Source of the DNA: JBOCEF01 sp050586345
GTDB taxonomy: Bacteria > Pseudomonadota > Alphaproteobacteria > Rhodobacterales > Rhodobacteraceae
DNA length: 64,000 bases
NCBI RefSeq assembly: GCF_050586345.1
Contig: NZ_JBOCEF010000005.1
Coordinates: forward strand, 62,001-126,000
Direction of reading: 5' to 3'
Shown piece after piece: positions 23,969 to 32,689 of this stretch. The position numbers and the translations under genes were made by a program. Within the stretch, counting starts at the first letter, position 1; every line of letters starts with the position of its first letter. The notes under the pieces are model-generated. The model saw nothing but the letters and a program-made list of their open reading frames with translations. It did no database searches and was not told the origin of the DNA.

Positions 23969-26029
23969 TTACCGCAGCAGGTCGCGGAAGGCGCCGCGCA
24001 GCCGCTCCTGCTCGGCCCGCGCGTCATCCACCGCCTTCAGCACCCCGGCGATCTCGGTCTCGGTCCGGTCCAGCGCCGCGAGGTACCGCTCCCGCAGCGC
24101 CCCCTGGGTCACGCTGCGCAGGTTCTCGCGCAGCCGCGCCTGCTCTGTCCCGAGGGCGGCGTAGCGGTCCTGCGCCCGGCGAGCGTCGGCCTCGAGCCGC
24201 TCCACCCGCTCGGCCAGTCCCGCCGCGTCGCGCAGGGTCGCGGCGATCTCCTCCGGCGCCTCGGCCCGGCCCGCGTCGATCTCGGCCACGAGGTTCGACA
24301 GCTGCGCCGCGCCGAACGGGATCGTGCGGCGCGACCCGGCGCGCTCGGTCACCCACAGCTCCGCCGCGCCGTCCGACGCCGCGACGGTGATCCGGCGCAG
24401 GTCGTCGCGCGGGTCGACCTCGCCGTTCGTGTCCACGAGGCGCCCGCGGCGCGGGTGATCGACGGTGAACAGGTCCACCCCCTCCGGCAGCTCGGCGGTG
24501 TAGGCGGTGCGGATCAGCTCGTCCTGGTCCAGCGCCAGCCGGTCCCCGGCGAGGGCGAGGTTGGCGTAGCCGAAGGTCACCTCCACCTCGGTGCGCACCT
24601 CGGCCCCCAGCGCGGCGGCATAGGGCAGAAGGCGCGTCTGCCCCGCGGGCATCCCGGCGAAGGGCGCGTCGCCGACGAAGCCGCGCGCGTCCTGGACCGA
24701 GACCAGCCCCGAGGTCAGCGCCTGGTCCGAGGTGATCGAGGCCGCCAGCAGCACCGGCGGCCCGCCGCGCCGCGCGGGCTGGTGCAACCCGCGGATCTCG
24801 GGCGCGATCGGCAGGTCGAGATAGAGAAGGTTCGCCGTGCGCCCCGCGGGCAGCGTCACCGGGACCGGCATCGCGTAGCGCAGCGCGCCCCCTTCGGAGA
24901 ACGCCTGTCCCGCCTGCGCGGCGCCCGACAGCTCGGCCCGCGCCATGTCCGCCTCGACCGCCATCGGCGCGGGGGCGGCGGCGCTGAAGCCCGCGCTCAG
25001 CCCCATGCTCTGCAGCCGCGTGCGGTCGGCCTTGGCCAGCACCTGCACGGGCGCGTCCGAGGGCGGGTCCTGCCGCGCCACCCGCAGCGGGTCCAGCAGG
25101 TCGCGCCGATAGGCCACCGGCGCGCCGGTGGTCAGGGTCAGCGCGACGCCCTCCCAATCCTCGCCCGAGACGTTCTCCAGCACCGCCCAGCCCTGCAGGC
25201 GCCCTTCATCGAGCAAGAGCCGCCAGGAATTCTTCCACGCCGTCGCCTCGGTGACATAGCTCAGCTCCACCGCCCGCGCGGCCCCGTCCGAGAGGCGCAG
25301 GTCGAAGCGCCGCCGCCCGGCGTCGACCCGCCCCGCCAGCAGCCCGGCCTCCAGCTTCGCCGCGGCCGCCTCGGGGAAGGTGATGCGCAGGCCGGGGCGG
25401 ATCGGGACCTCCACCGCCATCCCGTCCGCCAGCAGCAGCGCGACGGGAAGGGACAGCTCCACCCCGTCTTCCACCACCGTGCGGCGCGCGACCGACAGGA
25501 CCCGGCCGGCGACCGAGCGGTCCTCGTCCGCCAGCGTGACCTCCTCGCCGCTCAGCGCGCGCAGCAGGTCCTCGGCATCGCCCGGCAGCCCGCCCGAGAA
25601 GGGCGAGCCGCGCAGCGCCTCGCCGCGGGCGCCGGGGGTGTCGGTCTGAAGGTCCACCACGCCCCCCGCCGGGTCGCGCACGACCAGGGAAGCGAGCACG
25701 TCATGGGCCGCGTCCTCGGGGACCTGGAAGGCCAGCCGGTCGCCGGAGACGCCGGGGGCCGAGAGGGTGTAGCGCGCGACGCCGCTCTGCCCGATCTCGA
25801 TGCGGGTGACGGCGGGGGCGGGGGCCTCCTGCGCGCGCGCCGCCGGGGGCGGGGCGGCGCACAGAAGCGCGGCCGAAAGCAGCGGCGCGGCGAGGGCGCC
25901 GGGGCCGCGCGGGCAAAGGGGGGCGCGACGCGGCGCGCGAAGGGGCGCGTCACAGGGTGCGCCACGGGGGGCGCCACGGGGTGCGCCACAGGGGGCGGGA
26001 AGGCGGGCAGGGGCGTCGGGGCGGGGCAT
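23969..26029 (-). CDS. DUF4139 domain-containing exported protein
   Basis: This protein of about 686 residues begins with a long Arg/Pro/Ala-rich stretch containing GAP repeats, then a signal-peptide-like segment (GALAAPLLSAALLCAAPPPAARAQ). The mature part resembles DUF4140/DUF4139 proteins: VTRIEIGQSGVARYTL at the start, WRLLLDEGRLQGWAVLENVSGEDWEGVALTLTTG in the middle, and TFGYANLALAGDRLALDQDE later, ending in a coiled-coil (ERLEADARRAQDRYAALGTEQARL). The ATG at 26029 is favoured over 26047 because GGAG lies six bases upstream. Function is unknown. The direct repeats at the 5' end make the true N-terminus uncertain. Confidence 0.8.
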   Translation of the reverse strand: MPRPDAPARLPAPCGAPRGAPRGAPCDAPLRAPRRAPLCPRGPGALAAPLLSAALLCAAPPPAARAQEAPAPAVTRIEIGQSGVARYTLSAPGVSGDRLAFQVPEDAAHDVLASLVVRDPAGGVVDLQTDTPGARGEALRGSPFSGGLPGDAEDLLRALSGEEVTLADEDRSVAGRVLSVARRTVVEDGVELSLPVALLLADGMAVEVPIRPGLRITFPEAAAAKLEAGLLAGRVDAGRRRFDLRLSDGAARAVELSYVTEATAWKNSWRLLLDEGRLQGWAVLENVSGEDWEGVALTLTTGAPVAYRRDLLDPLRVARQDPPSDAPVQVLAKADRTRLQSMGLSAGFSAAAPAPMAVEADMARAELSGAAQAGQAFSEGGALRYAMPVPVTLPAGRTANLLYLDLPIAPEIRGLHQPARRGGPPVLLAASITSDQALTSGLVSVQDARGFVGDAPFAGMPAGQTRLLPYAAALGAEVRTEVEVTFGYANLALAGDRLALDQDELIRTAYTAELPEGVDLFTVDHPRRGRLVDTNGEVDPRDDLRRITVAASDGAAELWVTERAGSRRTIPFGAAQLSNLVAEIDAGRAEAPEEIAATLRDAAGLAERVERLEADARRAQDRYAALGTEQARLRENLRSVTQGALRERYLAALDRTETEIAGVLKAVDDARAEQERLRGAFRDLLR
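25941..25992 (-). repeat. Tandem 12-base repeats inside the DUF4139 5' end
   Basis: On the plus strand, units close to GGTGCGCCACGG and GGGGCGCCACGG recur about four times. They encode GAP/DAP tripeptide-type repeats (CGAPRGAPRGAPCDAP) ahead of the hydrophobic signal segment. Such tandem repeats can vary in copy number. Confidence 0.7.
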
Positions 26030-26190
26030 CGGCGTCTCCGTGGTCATCTGTCGGCACGGCGGCGCGCCGCAAGGGGACGCGCGCCGCCAGCATATCGCCG
26101 CGCATGGCCGCCGGGGCGATGGGGCGATTCCCCCATTTTCTGCGCGCCGATCGGGGCGGGAGCGGGGCGCCCCCGCCCCCGACCCGCCGT

Positions 26191-26251
26191 CCGCCCTTCT
26201 TTACGCCCCGCCCCCGCGCCGCCCGCCCGCGCCGCCCGCCCTTCTTTACGC
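26191..26251 (+). repeat. Duplicated 16-base motif upstream of aroA
   Basis: CCGCCCTTCTTTACGC occurs at 26191-26206 and again at 26236-26251, 45 bases apart, in the otherwise featureless interval between the DUF4139 gene and aroA. The TTCTTTA core stands out from the GC-rich surroundings. It could be a regulator site or a simple local duplication. Confidence 0.55.
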
Positions 26252-26323
26252 ACCCGGCCCGCCCCGCTACACCTGCGCCCGGCCCGTTCCCCGCGCAACG
26301 CCTGCCCCCACGGAGACCCCGAG

Positions 26324-27673
26324 ATGTCCCATTCCGGCCCCAAGGCCCCCCTCGCCGCCGCCCCGTCCGGCCCCCTGCGCGGCACGGTCGAGATCCCGGG
26401 CGACAAGTCGGTCTCGCACCGCGCGCTGATCCTGGGCGCGATGACGGTCGGCGAGACGAAGATCACCGGCCTGCTCGAAGGGCAGGACGTGCTCGACACC
26501 GGCAAGGCGATGCAGGCCCTCGGGGCCGAGGTGGTTCGCGACGGGCCCGGCGCCTGGCGCGTGAGCGGCGTCGGCGTCGGCGGGTTCAAGGAACCCGAGG
26601 ACGTGATCGACTGCGGCAACTCCGGCACCGGCGTGCGGCTGATCATGGGGGCGGTGGCGACCTCGCCGTTGACCGCGATCTTCACCGGCGACGCCAGCTT
26701 GCGCTCCCGCCCCATGGGCCGCGTCACCATCCCGCTGTCCAATTTCGGCGCCCGCGCCGTTGGCCGGTCGCATGGCCGCCTGCCGCTGGCGCTGGTCGGC
26801 GCCGCCGCGCCGGGGCCGGTGACCTACGCCATGGACACGCCCTCGGCGCAGGTGAAATCGGCGATGCTGCTCGCCGGCCTCAACGTGCCCGGAATCACCG
26901 AGGTGATCGAGGGCGAGCGCACGCGCGACCACACCGAGCGGATGCTGCGCGGCTTCGGCGCCGAGGTGGAGGTCATCGAGATCGAGGGCGGCCGCCGCAT
27001 TCGCCTGACCGGCCAGCCCGAGCTGAAGCCGTGCGAGATCGCCGTGCCGCGCGACCCGTCCTCGGCCGCCTTCCCGATCTGCGCCGCGCTGATCACGCCG
27101 GGCTCCGAGGTGCGGGTGCCGAACGTGTCCCTCAACCCCACCCGCGCCGGGCTCTACACCACGCTGCGGGAGATGGGCGCGGACCTGGTGTTCGAGAATG
27201 AGCGCGAGGAGGGGGGCGAGCCGGTGGCCGACCTCGTCGCCCGCCATTCCGAGCTGCACGGGGTCGAGGTGCCGCCCGAGCGCGCCGCCTCGATGATCGA
27301 CGAATACCCCGTTCTGTCGGCCGTCGCCGCCTTCGCGACCGGCAAGACCGTGATGCTGGGGGTCAAGGAGCTGCGGGTGAAGGAATCGGACCGCATCGAC
27401 GCGATGGCCCGGGGCCTGGAGGCCTGCGGCGTGACGGTGGAGGAGACCGCCGACACGATGACCGTGCACGGCCTTGCGGGCGACGTCCCCGGCGGCGCGA
27501 CCGTCGAGGCGCGGCTCGACCACCGCATCGCCATGTCCTTCCTGGTGCTCGGCTGCGCCGCGAAGACCGCCGTGACGGTGGACGACGCCGGGCCGATCGC
27601 CACGTCCTTCCCCGGCTTCCGCCCGCTGATGGCCGCCCTCGGCGCGTCGCTCGATGAACCGGAGGCCGCCTGA
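26324..27673 (+). CDS. aroA: 3-phosphoshikimate 1-carboxyvinyltransferase (EPSP synthase)
   Basis: This 449-residue enzyme joins PEP and shikimate-3-phosphate in chorismate synthesis. It shows PGDKSVSHRALILGAM, DCGNSGTGVRLIMG, PSAQVKSAMLLAGL, DEYPVLSAVAAFA and KESDRIDAM. The overall form is that of the class II (Agrobacterium-like) enzymes. The ATG at 26324 follows GGAGACCCCGAG. Its stop overlaps the GFA gene by one base, and cmk follows, so aroA-GFA-cmk is a tight operon leading to rpsA. Its product feeds the trp genes further along. Confidence 0.97.
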   Translation: MSHSGPKAPLAAAPSGPLRGTVEIPGDKSVSHRALILGAMTVGETKITGLLEGQDVLDTGKAMQALGAEVVRDGPGAWRVSGVGVGGFKEPEDVIDCGNSGTGVRLIMGAVATSPLTAIFTGDASLRSRPMGRVTIPLSNFGARAVGRSHGRLPLALVGAAAPGPVTYAMDTPSAQVKSAMLLAGLNVPGITEVIEGERTRDHTERMLRGFGAEVEVIEIEGGRRIRLTGQPELKPCEIAVPRDPSSAAFPICAALITPGSEVRVPNVSLNPTRAGLYTTLREMGADLVFENEREEGGEPVADLVARHSELHGVEVPPERAASMIDEYPVLSAVAAFATGKTVMLGVKELRVKESDRIDAMARGLEACGVTVEETADTMTVHGLAGDVPGGATVEARLDHRIAMSFLVLGCAAKTAVTVDDAGPIATSFPGFRPLMAALGASLDEPEAA

Positions 27674-28092
27674 TGCTCAAGGGATCCTGCCTCTGCGGCG
27701 CGGTGCGCGTCACCGTCGCCGACACGCTGCACAACCCCGTTGCCTGCCATTGCGGCCAGTGCCGCAAGGCGACCGGCAACCACGTCGTCTCGGGCCGCTG
27801 CCCCGAGGCCGAGGTGACCATCGAGGGCGAGGTCCGCTGGTACACCTCCTCGCCCGGCGCCCGCCGCGGCTTCTGCCCGACCTGCGGCAGCCAGATGTTC
27901 TGGAAGCTGGAGAGCTCGCCCAACATTTCCGTCGCGCTGGGGATGCTGGACGGCGAGACCGGGCTGGCGCTGACCGGCCACATCTATTGCGCCGACAAGG
28001 GCGACTGGGAGGAGATCCCCGACAGCGAGGCCGCGCCGCGCTGGGAATACGGCGATCTCGCCTCGGACGCCAAGCCCTGGAGGCCCGAATGA
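27673..28092 (+). CDS. GFA-family zinc protein
   Basis: This 139-residue protein has the GFA cysteine pattern: CLCGAV, CHCGQCRK and CPTCGS, binding two zinc ions in the family's structures. The family is named for glutathione-dependent formaldehyde-activating enzyme, but most members, including this one, have no proven activity. It starts one base inside the aroA stop (TGATG) and its own stop overlaps the cmk ATG (ATGA), so translation of all three is coupled. Confidence 0.9.
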   Translation: MLKGSCLCGAVRVTVADTLHNPVACHCGQCRKATGNHVVSGRCPEAEVTIEGEVRWYTSSPGARRGFCPTCGSQMFWKLESSPNISVALGMLDGETGLALTGHIYCADKGDWEEIPDSEAAPRWEYGDLASDAKPWRPE

Positions 28093-28760
28093 CCGAACCC
28101 GCCGCCGCCCCTGCCGCCGCCCCCGTCCGCTTCACCGTCGCGCTCGACGGCCCCGCCGCCGCGGGCAAGGGGACCATCGCCCGCGCGCTGGCCGAACGCT
28201 TCGGCTTCGTGCATCTCGACACCGGGCTGCTCTACCGCGCCACCGGCATGAAGGCGCGGCTGGCGGCGGGCGAGGGGTTCGACGAATCGGACGCCGCCTA
28301 CGCCGCCCGCTCGCTCACCGCGCTGGACCTGAAGGCCGAGGGGCTGCGCAGCGGCGCGGCCGGGGAAGCGGCGTCGAAAGTGGCCGCCATCCCCGCGGTG
28401 CGCGCAGCCCTGCTCGACTTCCAGCGCGACTTCGCCCGCCGTCCCGGGGGCGCGGTCCTCGACGGGCGCGACATCGGCACCGTGATCTGCCCCGCGGCCG
28501 AGGCGAAGCTTTACGTGACGGCGGATGACGCCACCCGCGCCGCCCGCCGCCACGCCGAGCTGACCGGCAAGGGTGAGGACGTCACCTTCGACCAGGTGCT
28601 CGACGACCTGCGCCGCCGCGACGCCCGCGACGCCGCCCGCGACCAGGCCCCGATGCGGGCCGCGGTGGACGCGCTCTTGCTCGACACGACCGATTTGAGT
28701 ATAGACGCCGCCATCGCGAAGGCGGTCGAGCTGGTCGCGGGGCGTCTGCCCCGGGCCTGA
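28089..28760 (+). CDS. cmk: Cytidylate kinase
   Basis: This 223-residue kinase phosphorylates CMP and dCMP. The P-loop ALDGPAAAGKGTIARALA is followed by FVHLDTGLLYRATG and LDGRDIGTVICPAAEAKLYVTA, all typical of Cmk; the lid region is RDARDAARDQAPM. The ATG overlaps the preceding stop by four bases. aroA-cmk-rpsA is a conserved order in alphaproteobacteria. The N-terminal Ala/Pro extension is about ten residues. Confidence 0.96.
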   Translation: MTEPAAAPAAAPVRFTVALDGPAAAGKGTIARALAERFGFVHLDTGLLYRATGMKARLAAGEGFDESDAAYAARSLTALDLKAEGLRSGAAGEAASKVAAIPAVRAALLDFQRDFARRPGGAVLDGRDIGTVICPAAEAKLYVTADDATRAARRHAELTGKGEDVTFDQVLDDLRRRDARDAARDQAPMRAAVDALLLDTTDLSIDAAIAKAVELVAGRLPRA

Positions 28761-28906
28761 GGCCGCCGCGCCGGACACGGGCCTGCGCCGCTGGAAAGCT
28801 TCCGGCGGGCGGGTCCGGTTTCGTGCCTTCGCCATCCAAATGTCTGAAAGACCGCCGGACCCAACCGGCAGGCCCGAAAAACGATCTTACGGAGTACTGC
28901 ACTCAC

Positions 28907-30589
28907 ATGTCGTCCGCATCCATGGAGGAGTTCGAAGCCCTCCTCAACGAGACCTTCGAACTCGTCACCCCTGAAGAAGGCTCGGTCGTCCGCGGCCGCG
29001 TCCTCGCCGTCGACAACGGCTCGGCGCTCATCGACATCGGCTACAAGATGGAAGGCCGTGTCGAGCTGAAGGAATTCGCCAAGCCCGGTCACGACGCCGA
29101 AATCAACGTCGGCGACGAGGTCGAGGTCTATCTCGAGCGCGTCGAGAACGCCCGCGGCGAAGCCGTGCTGTCGCGTGACAAGGCCCGCCGCGAGGAAGCC
29201 TGGGATCGCCTCGAGAAGGCGTTCGAGAAGGACGAGCGCGTCGAGGGCGTGATCTTCAACCGCGTCAAGGGCGGCTTCACCGTCGATCTCGGCGGCGCCG
29301 TGGCCTTCCTGCCCGGCTCCCAGGTCGACGTGCGCCCGGTGCGCGACGTCACCCCGCTGATGGGCCAGCCCCAGCCGTTCCAGATCCTCAAGATGGACCG
29401 CCGCCGCGGCAACATCGTGGTGTCGCGCCGCGCCGTGCTCGAAGAGAGCCGCGCCGAGCAGCGCGCCGAGGTCGTGGCGCGCCTGTCCGAGGGCGACATC
29501 GTCGAGGGCGTGGTCAAGAACATCACCGATTACGGCGCGTTCGTCGACCTCGGGGGCGTCGACGGCCTGCTGCACGTCACCGACATGGCCTGGCGCCGTG
29601 TGAACCACCCGTCCGAGATCCTGAACATCGGTGAGACCGCCAAGGTCCAGGTGATCAAGATCAACAAGGAAACCCACCGCATCTCGCTCGGCATGAAGCA
29701 GCTTCAGGCCGATCCGTGGGAGGGTGTCGAGGCGAAGTACCCGGCCGGCGCCAAGCTGCCGGGCCGCGTGACCAACATCACCGACTACGGCGCGTTCGTC
29801 GAGCTGGAGCCGGGCGTCGAGGGCCTCGTGCACGTCTCCGAGATGTCCTGGACCAAGAAGAACGTCCACCCGGGCAAGATCGTCTCCACCTCCCAGGAGG
29901 TCGAGGTCATGGTGCTCGACGTGGATCCGGTCAAGCGCCGCATCTCGCTCGGCCTCAAGCAGTGCATGAAGAACCCCTGGGACAACTTCTCCGAGGCGTT
30001 CCCGGCCGGCACCGAGGTCGAGGGCGAGGTCAAGAACATCACCGAATTCGGTCTGTTCATCGGCCTCGAGGGCGACATCGACGGCATGGTGCACCTGTCC
30101 GACCTGGACTGGAACACCCCCGGCGAGCAGGCGATCCAGGAGTACAAGAAGGGCGACATGGTCAAGGCCGTGGTGCTCGACGTGGACCCGGAGAAAGAGC
30201 GCATCTCGCTCGGCGTCAAGCAGCTTGGCGACGACAGCTTCACCGGCGCCGTCGCCGGCATGAAGCGCGGCGAGGTCGTGACCTGCACCGTGACCGCCAT
30301 CGAGGACGGCGGGATCGAGGTGGAGCACGCCGGCTTCAAGTCGTTCATCCGTCGCTCCGACCTGGCCCGCGACCGTGCCGACCAGCGCCCCGAGCGCTTC
30401 AATGTCGGCGACTCGGTCGATGCGCGGATCACCAATATCGACAAGTCGGCCCGCCGCCTGGGCCTGTCGATCAAGGCCCGCGAGATCGCCGAGGAGAAGG
30501 AAGCCGTGCAGCAGTACGGGTCGTCCGACTCCGGCGCGTCGCTCGGCGACATCCTCTCCGCCGCCCTGAAGCAGGGCTCGGACGAGTGA
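28907..30589 (+). CDS. rpsA: 30S ribosomal protein S1
   Basis: This 560-residue protein has six S1 RNA-binding domains in tandem, e.g. GSVVRGRVLAVDNGSALIDIG, EGVVKNITDYGAFVDLGGVD, GRVTNITDYGAFVELEPGVE and GEVKNITEFGLFIGLEGDID. It delivers mRNA to the 30S subunit. The ATG at 28907 (MSSASMEEFEALL) is preferred to an upstream in-frame ATG because GGAG precedes it and homologues start there. Codon choice is more restricted than in neighbours, as expected for a highly expressed gene. A hairpin follows at 30619. Confidence 0.97.
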   Translation: MSSASMEEFEALLNETFELVTPEEGSVVRGRVLAVDNGSALIDIGYKMEGRVELKEFAKPGHDAEINVGDEVEVYLERVENARGEAVLSRDKARREEAWDRLEKAFEKDERVEGVIFNRVKGGFTVDLGGAVAFLPGSQVDVRPVRDVTPLMGQPQPFQILKMDRRRGNIVVSRRAVLEESRAEQRAEVVARLSEGDIVEGVVKNITDYGAFVDLGGVDGLLHVTDMAWRRVNHPSEILNIGETAKVQVIKINKETHRISLGMKQLQADPWEGVEAKYPAGAKLPGRVTNITDYGAFVELEPGVEGLVHVSEMSWTKKNVHPGKIVSTSQEVEVMVLDVDPVKRRISLGLKQCMKNPWDNFSEAFPAGTEVEGEVKNITEFGLFIGLEGDIDGMVHLSDLDWNTPGEQAIQEYKKGDMVKAVVLDVDPEKERISLGVKQLGDDSFTGAVAGMKRGEVVTCTVTAIEDGGIEVEHAGFKSFIRRSDLARDRADQRPERFNVGDSVDARITNIDKSARRLGLSIKAREIAEEKEAVQQYGSSDSGASLGDILSAALKQGSDE

Positions 30590-30618
30590 TCGGCCAGTGA
30601 CCGGTCCCTGGGACGAAA

Positions 30619-30648
30619 ACGATGGGGGGCGCCGCGATGAGCGGCGCC
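30619..30648 (+). terminator. Probable terminator after rpsA
   Basis: GGGCGCCGC-GATGA-GCGGCGCCC is a perfect 9-bp stem 33 bases after rpsA, followed by TTCGCCGTTG. It resembles the TTCGCGTTT-tailed terminators elsewhere in the window but has a weaker tail. If it acts as a terminator, the GTG at 30597 is an unlikely start for sppA. Confidence 0.5.
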
Positions 30649-30659
30649 CTTCGCCGTTG

Positions 30660-31571
30660 ATGCGCATCCTCTCACGAATTTGGGAGGGGGTGACCTTCTG
30701 GCGGGTCTTCGCCGTGGTCGTGTTCATCGCGATCCTCGGCGCCGCGGGCCCCGAGCCGCACGCCCCGCGCGGGCCGCACGTGGCGCGGGTCTGGCTGACG
30801 GGGCTGCTCGCCTCGGACCCGGCGCGCGAGGAATTGCTGGCCGAACTGGCCGGGGATGACGACGTCGAGGCGGTGCTGCTGCGCATCGACAGCCCCGGCG
30901 GCACGGTGACCGGCTCCGAGATCCTGTTCCAGAACCTGCGCAAACTGGCCGAGGACAAGCCGGTCGTCGCGGTGCTGGGCGAGGTCGCGGCCTCGGGCGG
31001 CTACATCGCCGCGCTGGGCGCCGACCGGATCTTCGCGCGCGGCAACACCATGACCGCCTCGATCGGCGTGATCATGCAGTACCCCAAGCTCGACGGGCTG
31101 ATGGACAAGATCGGCGTGGAGATGCACGAGCTCAAGAGCTCGCCGCTGAAGGCCGAGCCGTCCCCGTTCGGCGAGACGCCGGAGGCGGCGCTGGAGATCC
31201 ACCGCGCGATGATCGCCGACGGCTACGCCTGGTTCCGCGGGCTGGTGGCCGAGCGCCGGGGCCTTTCGGGCGCGGCGCTCGACGCCGTGGCCGACGGGCG
31301 GGTGATGTCGGGGCGCATGGCGCTGGAGGCCGGGCTGATCGACGCGCTCGGCGGCGAGGCCGAGGCGGCGGCGTGGCTGGAGGCGGAGCACGCGGTGACG
31401 TCGCCCGTTCTCGACGCCGAGATCGAGGAGGAGGAGGAGCCGATGCTGCTGCGCCTGCTGCTCGGCCAGGTCGGCTTTGGGACCCCCGAATCGGTGCTCG
31501 ATCCCGAAACCCTCCCCATGCCCGCGCAGCGCGCGCTGATGGGGCGGCGGCTGATGGCCGTGCTCCCCTGA
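30660..31571 (+). CDS. sppA: Signal peptide peptidase SppA (S49 serine protease)
   Basis: This 303-residue membrane-anchored peptidase degrades cleaved signal peptides in the membrane. After an N-terminal anchor (FWRVFAVVVFIAILGAA) come RIDSPGGTVTGSEILF, the nucleophile region GEVAASGGYIAALGADRIFA with the serine in ASGG, TASIGVI, and the candidate general-base lysine in ELKSSPLKAEPSPF. An in-frame GTG at 30597 would add 21 residues but would place the rpsA hairpin inside the gene; the ATG at 30660 is therefore used, though its ribosome site is weak. It is the short (single-repeat) form. Confidence 0.9.
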   Translation: MRILSRIWEGVTFWRVFAVVVFIAILGAAGPEPHAPRGPHVARVWLTGLLASDPAREELLAELAGDDDVEAVLLRIDSPGGTVTGSEILFQNLRKLAEDKPVVAVLGEVAASGGYIAALGADRIFARGNTMTASIGVIMQYPKLDGLMDKIGVEMHELKSSPLKAEPSPFGETPEAALEIHRAMIADGYAWFRGLVAERRGLSGAALDAVADGRVMSGRMALEAGLIDALGGEAEAAAWLEAEHAVTSPVLDAEIEEEEEPMLLRLLLGQVGFGTPESVLDPETLPMPAQRALMGRRLMAVLP

Positions 31572-31726
31572 CCCGCCGAAACCGGCTTTCGCGGCGATTT
31601 TCCCTGCGATTCGGGCATATTAGGGCGGTGACAAGCCGCCCGCGCCCGGCGATACTGCCCCTAACTCATTGGGGGGGCTTGCCGTTGCGGGCCGCTGCGA
31701 AAGCGTAGAAGACGGAGGGGAGCGTC

Positions 31727-32044
31727 GTGATCAAGTCCGAATTGATCCAGCGGCTGACGGAAGAGAACCCGCACCTGTACCACCGGGACGTGGAGCGGAT
31801 CGTGTCGTCGCTGTTCGAGGAGATCGCCACGGCGCTGTCCAATGGCGACCGGGTGGAACTGCGCGGTTTCGGCGCCTTCTCGGTGAAGAAGCGGGAGGCG
31901 AGGATGGGCCGCAACCCCCGCACGGGCGAATCCGTGCCGGTCCCGGAAAAGCACGTGCCCTTCTTCAAGACGGGCAAGGAGCTGCGGCTGCGGCTCAACG
32001 ACAAGCTGCCGGACGACGACGGGGACGACGACGACGACGACTGA
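31727..32044 (+). CDS. ihfB: Integration host factor subunit beta
   Basis: This 105-residue DNA-bending protein has MIKSELIQRLTEENPHLYHRDVE at its start and GFGAFSVKKREARMGRNP with the beta-arm RTGESVPVPEKHVPFFKTGKE. It pairs with IhfA to bend DNA in recombination and transcription complexes. The start is GTG, with GGAGGGG nine bases upstream. The C-terminus has an unusual run of about ten Asp/Gly residues (DDDGDDDDDD). The position after rpsA is standard. Confidence 0.96.
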   Translation: MIKSELIQRLTEENPHLYHRDVERIVSSLFEEIATALSNGDRVELRGFGAFSVKKREARMGRNPRTGESVPVPEKHVPFFKTGKELRLRLNDKLPDDDGDDDDDD

Positions 32045-32106
32045 CAGCCGTCGCGGCGCGGATCGGGGCCGAGGCCCGGCCGCGCGGCGACCCAAAGGGC
32101 GGAAAC

Positions 32107-32445
32107 ATGCGACTTCTGAAAATCCTCTTCCTGGCGCTGGTGGCCATCGCGCTGGTGGTGCTTGCGGTGGCGAACCGCGCGAGCGCGACGCTCAACCTGC
32201 TGCCGGTCGATATCGACCTCGGGTTCCCGACCTCGTTCACCATGCCGCTGTTCGTGTGGCTGTTCGCGGCGCTGTTCCTGGGGGTGATCGTGGGCCTGGT
32301 GCTCGAGGCCCTGCGCGAGAGCTATCACCGCAAGAACGAGCGCGCCTACAAGCGCGAGGCGGCCAAGCTGGACCGCGAGGTCAAGCGGCTGGCGCGCAAG
32401 GCGGGCGAAGAGGATGACGACATCCTCGGGATCAAGCACGCCTGA
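32107..32445 (+). CDS. LapA-domain (DUF1049) membrane protein
   Basis: This 112-residue protein has two transmembrane helices (LFLALVAIALVVLAVANR and LFVWLFAALFLGVIVGLVLEAL) and a basic, probably coiled-coil cytoplasmic tail. This is the LapA/YciS layout associated with lipopolysaccharide assembly, although that role is proven only in enterobacteria. It follows ihfB by 62 bases, as in many Rhodobacterales, and is followed by a terminator. Confidence 0.88.
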   Translation: MRLLKILFLALVAIALVVLAVANRASATLNLLPVDIDLGFPTSFTMPLFVWLFAALFLGVIVGLVLEALRESYHRKNERAYKREAAKLDREVKRLARKAGEEDDDILGIKHA

Positions 32446-32484
32446 GCGGGCGGCCCCCGGGCGAGACGAGACGCGAGACGAGAA

Positions 32485-32516
32485 GCGGCGGTCCCACGGG
32501 GCCGCCGTTTCGCGTT
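32485..32516 (+). terminator. Terminator after the lapA-like gene
   Basis: CGGCGGTCCC and GGGCCGCCG form a stem with one bulged base around ACG, followed by TTTCGCGTTCC, 40 bases after the stop. It shares the TTTCGCGTT tail with other terminators in the window. Confidence 0.7.
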
Positions 32517-32689
32517 CCGGCGGGGGCGGGGCGCAGGCGGCCCGACAGGGCCGCGCGGCCGGGCGGCGCGGGGGCCCTGCGCCCCCCAAGCCCGGCCGCC
32601 CCGCGCGGGCGCAGCGGGGCAGGGGGTTGACCCGGCCCGCCCCTCTGCGCAGATGAACCCCGCAACCGGGACGGAAGGGGCGGAGAGCC

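Noticed and set aside
24455..26323. 5' extension of the aroA frame by more than 600 codons
   Set aside because: The extension is antisense to the DUF4139 gene and lacks family similarity; aroA starts at 26324 with a ribosome site.
28511..30958. 815-codon open frame opposite rpsA and the start of sppA
   Set aside because: It is antisense to a highly conserved ribosomal protein gene and has no recognisable domain.
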